NCBI GenBank assembly: GCA_946412445.1
Contig: CAMKHH010000024.1
Coordinates: forward strand, 1-9,357
Direction: 5' to 3'
DNA length: 9,357 nt
From: an uncultured Eubacterium sp.
Lineage (GTDB): Bacteria; Bacillota; Clostridia; Lachnospirales; Lachnospiraceae
Below are positions 1 to 6,004 of the stretch, piece after piece (positions within the stretch are counted from its first letter, which is position 1; every line of letters starts with the position of its first letter). Under the pieces are notes generated by a model. That model saw only the letters and a list, made by a program, of their open reading frames with translations, had not been told where the DNA came from and did not search any database. Both the position numbers and the translations under genes were made by a program.

Positions 1-401
1 TGTGGAAAAGTTCCAGCGCATTCAATTTCCCCCTGTCTGATCACCGAGGGAAAGAAGAAATCACACGCTTCCCTGCTGCTGCAATTATTGACCAGAATTC
101 CCTGTTCATGTGCCTTGGAACAGATTCGGCTGTTCAGTTCCCTGTCATCTGTACAGGCCAGAACCATAAAAACTCCCTCCAGCATTCCCTCTTCGAACCT
201 ATTTCCCACAAATTGAATCCTATGCTCTTCTGACAGCATCATAATTTCGGGGCAAATGTTCCTGGCAGCCACTTCTATTTTATCTGTAAAAAGAAGCAAT
301 GTTTTAATTCTCCTATGAGCGATGGCTCCTGCTCCCACCATCAGGATTCTCTTATCACTGATATCCAGGAATAACGGGAAATATCCATGTCTATTCATCA
401 T
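1..401 (-). CDS. Precorrin-2 dehydrogenase (SirC / CysG N-terminal type), partial at its 3' end
   Basis: NAD-dependent oxidation of precorrin-2 to sirohydrochlorin, the ring substrate for cobalt insertion. 133 residues are visible before the window edge cuts the gene. An N-terminal Rossmann fold shows ILMVGAGAIAHRR (residues 19-31, GxGxxA). Further family landmarks are ACTDDRELN (82-90), a VNN...CDFFFPSVIRQGE segment (104-125), and the order and spacing expected of CysG/Met8/SirC proteins. The start is ATG at 401 (or the adjacent ATG at 398), with GGAG at 412-409 seven bases upstream; it overlaps the hemA stop by 8-11 bases, implying translational coupling. By eye, the position matching the catalytic Asp104 of E. 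coli CysG is Ser108, and the usual STGG-type loop after the RQGE segment looks altered (ECAGTFP). Whether a chelatase or methyltransferase domain follows cannot be seen. Family call firm, exact catalytic range not. Confidence 0.87.
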   Translation of the reverse strand, partial: MMNRHGYFPLFLDISDKRILMVGAGAIAHRRIKTLLLFTDKIEVAARNICPEIMMLSEEHRIQFVGNRFEEGMLEGVFMVLACTDDRELNSRICSKAHEQGILVNNCSSREACDFFFPSVIRQGEIECAGTFP

Positions 402-1620
402 ACAGTTTCTCCAATCCATCCAGACATTCTCTGAATTTGGAGCCATCCAGATAGTCCCTGAGCCCATACATCATCTTCCCTACTACCTTGCCGGCTGCAG
501 TATCAATATTCTCAATTAAAAGCCGCTGTTCCTGTTCCGCCAGCGGCAGTTTTCGGATGATCCGCTGAAGCCTCAGGTTCAGATCCGTAACGGTTTCCGC
601 CTGAACCTCCTGGATTCTGGGAATCAAATCCCGGCAGTCATACCAGCTGTAGAAGTCCTCGATTTCAGAATCTAATATTTTCTCCGCCTTTAAGAGCGCC
701 CCTGCATTTGCTTCCTGTGCGGTAATTTTAAATGTATCTATATCATAGAGGGTAATATGCTCTAATTTTCCCACCCAAGGGTCAATATCTCTGGGCACGG
801 CCAGGTCAATCAGATAAACAGGATGGTCAATCACCATATCTTCTGTAAACAATTCACGGCGGATGGTATAGTTTGGGCTGGAGGTGGCACTGATAACTAA
901 ATCACAGCTGGGAAAAAGTTTCATTCTTTCACCATAATTGATTCTTTTGCACCCCACAGGGATATTCACTACCCCACTTCTGTACTGACGAACCGTAACT
1001 GTTACATCTGCTCCGCATCCGGACAGGGTTAAGGCAGCCAGTTTTCCCATCTCTCCATTTCCTATTACCATACAGACTTTTCCCGTCAGGTCGAACCTTT
1101 CAGCACGCAGCATTTCTATGGCCCGGTCTACGGCTGTGGCACTGGCATGTGTAAACACAACCTCTGTTTTTACCCTTTTAGCTGCTGTTACAGCTTTACG
1201 GAAAAGAACTTCAAGTACATTATCCGTACTGTAGTTCTCTCTTGCGAGAGACAAGGCATCCTTCACCTGCGTGATGATCTGATCCTCAGCCAGAATCATG
1301 GATTCCAGGCCACAGGTCAGGCGGAACAGATGCTCTGCGGCATCTCTTCCACTTCGTTCCACAAAATAAGGCGAATATTCCGACCGGGATACCCCCTTTA
1401 ACTCACATAATTCATCCGGCAGAGAGCCTTCATATTCATCATTCACACTTACCCACAGTTCCATGCGGTTACAGGTGGATAGGATAACGCTTCCCCGGAT
1501 GCCCGGCTTTTTACACAGCAGTTCCATGGCCTCACCGGCATTTTTTTTTGTAAATGAAAAAACTGCACGTATATCCACATCCGCCAAATGATAGTCAATT
1601 CCGACCATATGCACACTCAT
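391..1620 (-). CDS. hemA: Glutamyl-tRNA reductase
   Basis: NADPH-dependent reduction of glutamyl-tRNA(Glu) to glutamate-1-semialdehyde, the first committed step of C5-pathway tetrapyrrole synthesis; cytoplasmic homodimer. The 409-aa product has the family's usual length and domain order. The catalytic domain (about 1-160) carries STCNR with the nucleophile at Cys50 and the GLESMILAEDQI block (104-115). The NADPH domain has GNGEMG (187-192). A helical C-terminal dimerisation part follows. The ATG at 1620 is chosen over an in-frame TTG at 1635 because GGAGGT (1633-1628) sits seven bases before the ATG and because this start puts the cysteine at the canonical position 50. It is divergent from the riboswitch-controlled cbiM operon and overlaps the downstream precorrin-2 dehydrogenase gene, so it supplies precursor for the same pathway. 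Nothing looks broken. Confidence 0.96.
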   Translation of the reverse strand: MSVHMVGIDYHLADVDIRAVFSFTKKNAGEAMELLCKKPGIRGSVILSTCNRMELWVSVNDEYEGSLPDELCELKGVSRSEYSPYFVERSGRDAAEHLFRLTCGLESMILAEDQIITQVKDALSLARENYSTDNVLEVLFRKAVTAAKRVKTEVVFTHASATAVDRAIEMLRAERFDLTGKVCMVIGNGEMGKLAALTLSGCGADVTVTVRQYRSGVVNIPVGCKRINYGERMKLFPSCDLVISATSSPNYTIRRELFTEDMVIDHPVYLIDLAVPRDIDPWVGKLEHITLYDIDTFKITAQEANAGALLKAEKILDSEIEDFYSWYDCRDLIPRIQEVQAETVTDLNLRLQRIIRKLPLAEQEQRLLIENIDTAAGKVVGKMMYGLRDYLDGSKFRECLDGLEKLYDE

Positions 1621-1639
1621 CTTAAGTACCTCCAAAACT

Positions 1640-1666
1640 GTTACTGTTCACTCCGTTCACAGCAAC
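1640..1666 (-). promoter_or_regulatory. Stem-loop in the hemA leader
   Basis: On the minus strand GTTGCTGT (1666-1659) can pair with ACAGTAAC (1647-1640), giving 8 bp including one G-U pair around an 11-base loop. The loop region contains a repeated GTGAAC. The stem ends six bases before the hemA Shine-Dalgarno site (1633-1628). It could tune translation or mRNA stability; no known regulatory element was recognised. Confidence 0.3.
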
Positions 1667-1686
1667 GAGCCAAAACTTACTTCCCT

Positions 1687-1715
1687 ATCATAGCACAGAT
1701 AAATCTATTTTTAAA
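1687..1715 (-). promoter_or_regulatory. Probable hemA promoter
   Basis: Read on the minus strand, a TATGAT -10 box (1692-1687) lies 17 bases from a weak TTTAAA -35 box (1715-1710). Transcription would start near 1680 and give a leader of about 60 bases ending in the hemA GGAGGT. The -10 is good, the -35 only partly matches consensus; no better candidate was seen in the divergent region. Confidence 0.45.
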
Positions 1716-1753
1716 CATTTTTAAACCCTTCATAGTAAAGTCTCTACAAAACG

Positions 1754-1782
1754 TTGACTTTTTAATGGTAAAGCCTTATAAT
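1754..1782 (+). promoter_or_regulatory. Sigma-A promoter of the cbiMNQO operon
   Basis: TTGACT (1754-1759) and a perfect TATAAT (1777-1782) are separated by exactly 17 bases, a near-consensus vegetative promoter. Transcription should begin around 1789-1790, a few bases before the first strand of the riboswitch P1 helix at 1798. Strong constitutive initiation followed by attenuation is the expected arrangement for a riboswitch-controlled operon. Confidence 0.85.
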
Positions 1783-1797
1783 TTTTATACAATTGAA

Positions 1798-1927
1798 TGC
1801 GATGAGGTGCCTGTGATTCATTCCACAGGAGAATAGGGAAGTGGGGTTATATTCCCCCGCGGTCACGCCGCTGTGATAGCTCAGTGTTACTGTATCAGAG
1901 CTTAAGCCAGAAGACCTGCCCATCGTA
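1798..1927 (+). promoter_or_regulatory. Cobalamin (adenosylcobalamin-type) riboswitch aptamer
   Basis: The B12 box GCCAGAAGACCTGCC lies at 1906-1920. The other conserved core elements are in order: GAGGTGCC (1804-1811), AATAGGGAA (1832-1840), and a GCGGTCACGCCGCTGTGA core (1859-1876). Helices can be seen directly. P1 pairs 1798-1804 with 1921-1927 (7 bp, one G-U). A variable stem pairs CCTGTG (1810-1815) with CACAGG (1824-1829). A P5-like stem is closed by GGGG/CCCC around 1843-1857. AGCTC/GAGCT arms flank the insertion before the B12 box. It precedes cobalt-import genes, the classical target: ligand binding should reduce expression. The class (adenosyl- versus methyl/aqua-cobalamin) is inferred from the peripheral insertion and is less certain than the family. 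Confidence 0.95.
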
Positions 1928-1993
1928 CGAGATTTACGTGAACACTGCGAGTGATGGTGACACGTAGGACGGCTAATCTTCCACCCTGCCGTC
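1928..1993 (+). promoter_or_regulatory. Riboswitch linker with two stem-loops (candidate expression platform, P13)
   Basis: TACGTG (1935-1940) pairs perfectly with CACGTA (1961-1966) and encloses a smaller CACT/AGTG hairpin (1943-1946 with 1950-1953). Immediately after, GACGGC (1968-1973) pairs perfectly with GCCGTC (1988-1993) around a 14-base loop. The second hairpin sits where class I cobalamin riboswitches place the P13 element whose loop contacts L5. Its loop begins TAATC, which could pair with GGTTA at 1845-1849 (one G-U), although the two G residues may already be used in P5. Helices are visible; the kissing contact is inference. Confidence 0.55.
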
Positions 1994-2039
1994 GACGCCC
2001 TGCATAAATACTGTAATCACGATGTTGAGGCGTTTTTTT
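1994..2039 (+). terminator. Intrinsic terminator (attenuator) of the cbiM riboswitch
   Basis: GACGCC (1994-1999) pairs with GGCGTT (2029-2034), the last pair being G-U, and an inner GCAT/ATGT helix extends the stem past a small internal loop. A run of seven T follows the stem arm (2033-2039). It lies directly after the P13-like hairpin and 55 bases before cbiM, so it should stop transcription when cobalamin is bound. No clear competing antiterminator strand was identified by eye. Confidence 0.8.
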
Positions 2040-2055
2040 CGTGCATATATGCACG
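2040..2055 (+). repeat. 16-bp perfect palindrome in the cbiM leader
   Basis: CGTGCATATATGCACG is a perfect dyad just after the attenuator T-run. As RNA it forms a 6-bp hairpin with a UAUA loop. A second short palindrome, GTGCGCAC (2067-2074), follows and shares the GTGC/GCAC arms. It could be an operator, a 5' mRNA stabilising hairpin, or part of the alternative riboswitch fold. Confidence 0.5.
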
Positions 2056-2093
2056 CTGTGAGATGGGTGCGCACAAGAATGAAAGGAGAGATT

Positions 2094-2840
2094 ATGAGTA
2101 AGAAACAAAGAAAAGTAGTAGCACTGTCTGCTGCACTGGCAATCAGCTTTGGTATCATACCGGCAGCCAATGCCATGCACATCATGGAGGGGTATCTTCC
2201 TCCTGTTTATTGTATTATATGGGGTGTAGTCTGCCTTCCTTTTCTGGCGGCGGGATTTTTCTCCATTAAAAACACATTAAACGCCAATCGAAAATCGCTG
2301 ACGATCCTGGCCATGGCCGGAGCATTCATCTTCGTGATTTCTTCCCTTAAGATACCTTCTGTTACCGGCAGCTGTTCTCATATGACAGGTACGGGTCTGG
2401 GCGCATTATTGTTCGGTCCGGCATCCGTCAGCATTTTGGGAATCATTGTACTGTTATTTCAGGCAATTCTGCTGGCACACGGCGGTCTTACCACACTGGG
2501 CGCCAACTGCTTCTCGATGGCAATTGCCGGACCCTTTGTATCCTTTGGGATATATAAATTATGCCAGAAATTAAAGGTGAACAAACTGGTGGCTGTCTTT
2601 CTGGCCGCCGCTGTCGGCGATCTTTTTACATATTGCGTAACTGCTCTGCAGCTTGCACTGGCTCATCCTTCTGAGTCCGGCGGTGTCGGTGCTTCCCTGG
2701 TAAAATTCCTGGCTGTCTTTGCTCCTACACAGGTGCCGCTGGCTATCCTGGAAGGAATCATTACCGTACTGATTATCATCGGTCTGGAGACATATGCCAA
2801 AAAAGAATTAAAAGCAATCGGCTTTATGAAGGAGGCTTAA
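2094..2840 (+). CDS. cbiM: Cobalt ECF transporter substrate-binding membrane subunit CbiM
   Basis: S-component of the energy-coupling-factor Co2+ importer CbiMNQO, in the cytoplasmic membrane. The 248-aa product starts with a signal-peptide-like segment (1-27, ending ANA). Predicted cleavage there would expose Met28-His29 in MHIMEGYLPP (28-37), the conserved N-terminal metal-binding motif of CbiM/NikM. A second conserved site, GSCSHMTGTGLGA (92-104, His96), follows, then several hydrophobic membrane helices. The ATG at 2094 is preferred over an upstream in-frame ATG at 2022, because that one lies inside the attenuator while AAAGGAG (2082-2088) precedes 2094 by five bases. It is the first gene of the riboswitch-controlled operon and ends three bases before cbiN. 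Cobalt rather than nickel is inferred from the cobalamin riboswitch and the presence of CbiN. Confidence 0.96.
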   Translation: MSKKQRKVVALSAALAISFGIIPAANAMHIMEGYLPPVYCIIWGVVCLPFLAAGFFSIKNTLNANRKSLTILAMAGAFIFVISSLKIPSVTGSCSHMTGTGLGALLFGPASVSILGIIVLLFQAILLAHGGLTTLGANCFSMAIAGPFVSFGIYKLCQKLKVNKLVAVFLAAAVGDLFTYCVTALQLALAHPSESGGVGASLVKFLAVFAPTQVPLAILEGIITVLIIIGLETYAKKELKAIGFMKEA

Positions 2841-2843
2841 ATC

Positions 2844-3167
2844 ATGAAAGAAAAGAAACGTACAGGTCTTGTGGTTTTTCTGTTAGTTGCTGCAATATGT
2901 ATTGCGCTGATTCCTTTCTTCGCTCTTCGAGGAGCTGAGTTTGGGGGATCTGATGATGCCGGAAGTGAGGTGGTCGCTGAGGTCAGCAAGGGATATGAGC
3001 CCTGGTTCACGCCAATACTGGAAACTGCCATAGGCGGTGAACTTCCCGGAGAAGTAGAAAGCTTGTTTTTCTGCGTTCAGACAGGGATTGGCGTGGGAAT
3101 TATGGCTTACTGTATGGGACGCCTGGTAGAGCGCAAAAAACTGGGTAAAGAGGATCAGGATTTGTAA
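2844..3167 (+). CDS. cbiN: Cobalt ECF transporter accessory subunit CbiN
   Basis: Small membrane subunit that works with CbiM to load cobalt. 107 residues, normal for CbiN, with two membrane helices (about 8-28 and 74-92) flanking an extracytoplasmic loop. Family landmarks are FGGSDD (33-38), YEPWF (51-55) and EVESLFFCVQTGIG (70-83). The cbiM tail supplies the ribosome binding site (AAGGAGG, 2829-2835), and the ATG at 2844 follows the cbiM stop by three bases, so translation is probably coupled. Its presence marks the transporter as the CbiMNQO cobalt type rather than a nickel NikMNQO or CbiMQO variant. The C-terminal end is short and charged. Confidence 0.94.
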   Translation: MKEKKRTGLVVFLLVAAICIALIPFFALRGAEFGGSDDAGSEVVAEVSKGYEPWFTPILETAIGGELPGEVESLFFCVQTGIGVGIMAYCMGRLVERKKLGKEDQDL

Positions 3168-3168
3168 G

Positions 3169-3939
3169 ATGATTTTAATTGACAAGCTATGTTATCAATC
3201 AAAACTAAGATATATCAATACAGGTGTGAAGCTGGCATACGCGCTGATTACCCTGCTCCTATGTATCATCAGCCACTCTGTTCTGGTGGCCTGTATCGTG
3301 CTCTTGGTCAATGCCTGGCTCACTGTCCGCGGCGGCGGAATCTCCGGATTCCGCTATCTGCGGCTGATGGGAATCCCCCTGACATTTCTTCTGCTTTCCA
3401 CGCTCGCGATTCTGATTAATATCAGCAAGACACCGCTTGATGCCTTTGCCATACCATTGGGAACGTATTATATCACCGGAAGCCAGGAGGGGCTTTATCA
3501 CGGCATGCAGCTGATACTGACAGCACTCGCCAGTGTATCCTGTCTGTATTTTTTATCTTTAAACACTCCTATGACCGATATTCTGACGGAACTGCGAAGG
3601 CTGAAATGTCCTTCTCTCCTGATTGAACTCATGCTCTTAATCTATCGGTTCATCTTTGTTTTGATGGATGCTGCCTCGGCAATTACCACCTCTCAGAATT
3701 CCCGGCTGGGTAATAAAGACTTCAAGACCTCCTGTAAATCTTTTGGCTCTCTGGGGTCTTCTCTCTTTATACGGGCGATGAAAAAATCGGGTGCCCTTTA
3801 TGATTCCATGGAGGCCAGATGTTACGATGGAACGCTCCGTGTACTCACCGAAACTTATCCGGCAAAGCAATCCCATATTCTTCTGCTGGTACTATTTGAA
3901 ATACTATTGACTGCATTAACGATTTGGAGATTATTATGA
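3169..3939 (+). CDS. cbiQ: Cobalt ECF transporter transmembrane (T) subunit CbiQ
   Basis: Membrane coupling subunit that connects CbiM to the ATPase. 256 residues, with several hydrophobic helices in the first half (for example about 20-50 and 60-85), a basic cytoplasmic region and a last helix at 236-254. The conserved coupling motif of EcfT/CbiQ proteins, here MEARCYDG, lies at 214-221, with an earlier related NSRLG segment. The glycine usual after EAR is a cysteine. The ATG at 3169 lies one base after the cbiN stop, with AGGA (3157-3160) eight bases upstream. Its TGA stop overlaps the ATG of the next gene (ATGA), so the transporter subunits are likely made stoichiometrically. Confidence 0.94.
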   Translation: MILIDKLCYQSKLRYINTGVKLAYALITLLLCIISHSVLVACIVLLVNAWLTVRGGGISGFRYLRLMGIPLTFLLLSTLAILINISKTPLDAFAIPLGTYYITGSQEGLYHGMQLILTALASVSCLYFLSLNTPMTDILTELRRLKCPSLLIELMLLIYRFIFVLMDAASAITTSQNSRLGNKDFKTSCKSFGSLGSSLFIRAMKKSGALYDSMEARCYDGTLRVLTETYPAKQSHILLLVLFEILLTALTIWRLL

Positions 3940-5636
3940 CTGACAATGCTGTAATTTTAAAAGCCGATAACCTGTATTTTTCCTATGATGACGAAAAGAC
4001 CCATTCCCTGAATGGGCTTTCTTTGGAAATCCGCCGTGGGAAAAAAATTGCCTTTATGGGTGCCAATGGTTCCGGTAAATCCACCTTTTTTCTCTGCTGT
4101 AACGGTATCCATAAACCTTCCTCGGGAACTCTGTATTTTGATGGTAAGCCAGTCGACTATTCCAGAGAGGGGCTTTTAAAGCTCCGTCAAAAGGTCGGAA
4201 TCGTCTTCCAGGATCCGGACAATCAATTGTTTTCTGCCAGTGTCTATCAGGAGATTTCCTTTGGCATTCTGAATCTGGGTGTTTCAGAGGATGAGGCAAA
4301 AAAGGAGGTTGAAAATATCATCTATGAGATGGAGATTACTCCTTATCGGGACAAGCCTACACATGCCCTTTCCGGCGGTCAAAAAAAGCAGGTTTCCATC
4401 GCCGATATTCTTGTGATGCATCCCGAGGTGATTATCCTGGACGAGCCATCGGCTGCACTCGATCCAAAACATACAGCACTTGTCAACAATGCTGTGGACC
4501 GGATGACCGAAAGCGGAATTACCGTTATGATGGCCACCCATGACGTAAACTATGCCTTTGAGTGGGCTGACGAAATTGTACTGCTCAAAGATGGGAATGT
4601 TTTGATGCACGGAACACCCACGGAGGTTTTCTCCAATCGGACAGCCCTGGCGCAGACGAATCTTGAGCCTCCGGCTGCACTTTTGCTTTTTGACAGTCTC
4701 TGTCAAAAGGGTATCTTAAAAACGAATTTGCCTGTTCCGCACAATCTGGCCTGTCTGGAACAATATATAGAGAATCTTCCATTTGCAGGCACAGGAACCC
4801 CAGGGCCTGTTTCCAGCAGTACAGAAGCGAAAAAAGCGATTCTGGTCGTCAGCTTTGGTACCAGTTATGATGAAACCCGTAAGGTTACGATAGATGCAAT
4901 TGAGCAGGACATCGCCGATTCTTATCCTGATTACCGGGTTTACCGGGCCTGGACCAGTAAGATGATACTGGCGAAGGTCAAAAAGAGGGACGGTATCCAT
5001 TATGATAATGTAAAAGAAGCCTTCGAACGGATGGCCGCCGATGGCATCACGGATGTAATTGTTCAGCCCACACATGTCATCAATGGAATTGAGAACGATA
5101 TTATGACCGAGGAATCCCTCTCTTTTGCACCCAGGTTTTCCACGATTCACTTTGGAACACCATTGCTCACCAGTCTCGAAGATAATAATCTCCTGATTGA
5201 AGCGATTGTGCATGAATTCCCGGCCTTGAAAGAAGATGAGGTTCTTGTCATGATGGGTCATGGAACGACCCACTATGCAAATGCCATCTACGCAGCCCTG
5301 GATTATACCTTAAAGGACAAAGGATATTCGAATATTTTTCTTGGAACCGTGGAGGCATATCCCAGCATGGACAGCCTGCTGCATATGGTAAAGGAATATA
5401 ATCCCAGACGGGTGATTCTGGCCCCGTTTATGATTGTTGCCGGAGATCATGCCACAAATGATATGGCCAGCGATGATCCGGATTCCTGGCGCAGCCAGTT
5501 TGAAGCCGCAGGATTTCCTGTCACATGTATCCTCAAGGGGCTGGGTGAATACAAAGATGTCCGTAGTCTTTTCCTGTCACATGTGAAAGAGGCTATACAT
5601 TCGGACAATATGAAAAAAGCTTCTCATTCGCATTAA
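3936..5636 (+). CDS. cbiO-cbiK: Fusion of cobalt transporter ATPase CbiO with sirohydrochlorin cobaltochelatase CbiK
   Basis: One uninterrupted 566-aa reading frame joins two enzymes. Residues 1-280 are a complete CbiO ATPase: Tyr17 A-loop, Walker A GANGSGKST (42-50), Q-loop FQDPDNQ (91-97), signature LSGGQ (145-149), Walker B IILDEP (166-171), SAALD (172-176) and H-loop His202. Residues 282-298 form a Gly/Pro/Ser-rich linker. Residues 299-555 match CbiK, which inserts Co2+ into sirohydrochlorin: KKAILVVSFGTSYDET (299-314), MGHGTTH (440-446), VEAYP (472-476), AGDHATND (502-509). His442, Glu473 and His505 fit the metal triad of Salmonella CbiK (His145, Glu175, His207) in order and spacing. The tail is KKASHSH, with extra histidines. 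The ATG at 3936 overlaps the cbiQ stop (ATGA), with GGAG at 3926-3929; an in-frame TTG at 3924 lacks such a site. Both halves keep their key residues, so both are probably active. Confidence 0.94.
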   Translation: MTDNAVILKADNLYFSYDDEKTHSLNGLSLEIRRGKKIAFMGANGSGKSTFFLCCNGIHKPSSGTLYFDGKPVDYSREGLLKLRQKVGIVFQDPDNQLFSASVYQEISFGILNLGVSEDEAKKEVENIIYEMEITPYRDKPTHALSGGQKKQVSIADILVMHPEVIILDEPSAALDPKHTALVNNAVDRMTESGITVMMATHDVNYAFEWADEIVLLKDGNVLMHGTPTEVFSNRTALAQTNLEPPAALLLFDSLCQKGILKTNLPVPHNLACLEQYIENLPFAGTGTPGPVSSSTEAKKAILVVSFGTSYDETRKVTIDAIEQDIADSYPDYRVYRAWTSKMILAKVKKRDGIHYDNVKEAFERMAADGITDVIVQPTHVINGIENDIMTEESLSFAPRFSTIHFGTPLLTSLEDNNLLIEAIVHEFPALKEDEVLVMMGHGTTHYANAIYAALDYTLKDKGYSNIFLGTVEAYPSMDSLLHMVKEYNPRRVILAPFMIVAGDHATNDMASDDPDSWRSQFEAAGFPVTCILKGLGEYKDVRSLFLSHVKEAIHSDNMKKASHSH

Positions 5637-5667
5637 AGTGGACCTCTATTTCAGCCATGCGCAAAGA

Positions 5668-5715
5668 ACAGAGTCCAGCCCCTTAGCAAGCAAGCTTGCA
5701 CAGGCTGGACTCTGT
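5668..5715. terminator. Two-tier hairpin between convergent operons, possible bidirectional terminator
   Basis: ACAGAGTCCAGCC (5668-5680) is perfectly complementary to GGCTGGACTCTGT (5703-5715), a 13-bp stem. The loop itself can fold into a GCAAG/CTTGC hairpin (5686-5690 with 5695-5699). It lies 31 bases after the cbiO-cbiK stop and 22 bases after the stop of the convergent 88-aa gene. Neither side has a long T-run: the plus side continues CCCTTATATT and the minus side GTTCTTTG. It may therefore terminate weakly in both directions, or protect the mRNA 3' ends. Confidence 0.6.
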
Positions 5716-5737
5716 CCCTTATATTCCAAAGGTGTTG

Positions 5738-6004
5738 CTATTCATGGTTCTTCATCTGATATGCCACAAGAGCGACATTCCAGTACCCTTGCTTGTTTAG
5801 TTCCCGTTCAAACTCATGGATTTTTCTTTCACATGACTCAGGCAGATCTGCTACCTGAAACTCACAGCTAGTCTCCATATTCCTGTTTTCTTCCTCGTCT
5901 TCCCTTTTCAATTCATCCTCCATGTGTTCCATGACAGATTTGCAGGATGAGGGAAGCTTAGTTACTTTAGATGTAATATTTGGTGCTTTACCTGATTTCT
6001 CCAT
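5738..6004 (-). CDS. Unrecognised 88-aa protein with an internal LPxSC repeat
   Basis: I do not recognise this family. The start at ATG 6004 is chosen because GGAGG (6017-6013) lies eight bases upstream; an upstream ATG at 6019 with a weaker AAAGGA site is possible and would add five residues. The 88-aa product is highly charged, without a signal peptide or membrane segment. A Glu-rich stretch (29-39) separates two similar helical-looking segments. Residues 14-32 and 51-69 share the pattern VxxLPxSC, then a helix ending ExEL, with 8 of 19 positions identical. The C-terminus (73-83) is more hydrophobic. It lies 121 bases after the M14 peptidase gene and ends near the convergent hairpin. It is probably a real gene, given its ribosome binding site and internal repeat, but its function is unknown. 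Confidence 0.6.
   Translation of the reverse strand: MEKSGKAPNITSKVTKLPSSCKSVMEHMEDELKREDEEENRNMETSCEFQVADLPESCERKIHEFERELNKQGYWNVALVAYQMKNHE

Noticed and set aside
1621..1635. TTG start extending HemA by five residues
   Set aside because: It overlaps the ribosome binding site of the ATG at 1620, and only the ATG start gives the canonical Cys50.
2022..2093. In-frame upstream start that would extend CbiM by 24 residues
   Set aside because: The ATG lies inside the attenuator stem and has no ribosome binding site; the ATG at 2094 has AAAGGAG and gives a normal signal-peptide start.
3924..3935. TTG start extending the CbiO-CbiK fusion by four residues
   Set aside because: It overlaps the GGAG site that serves the ATG at 3936, which also makes the typical ATGA overlap with cbiQ.
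4770..4840. Frameshift or hidden second start at the CbiO/CbiK junction
   Set aside because: The frame is continuous through a low-complexity linker and no ATG with a ribosome binding site precedes KKAILVVSFG, so a true fusion is the simplest reading.
4716..5273. 185-codon open frame antisense to the chelatase half
   Set aside because: No family features and no ribosome binding site; the plus strand encodes conserved CbiK motifs, so this is a shadow frame.
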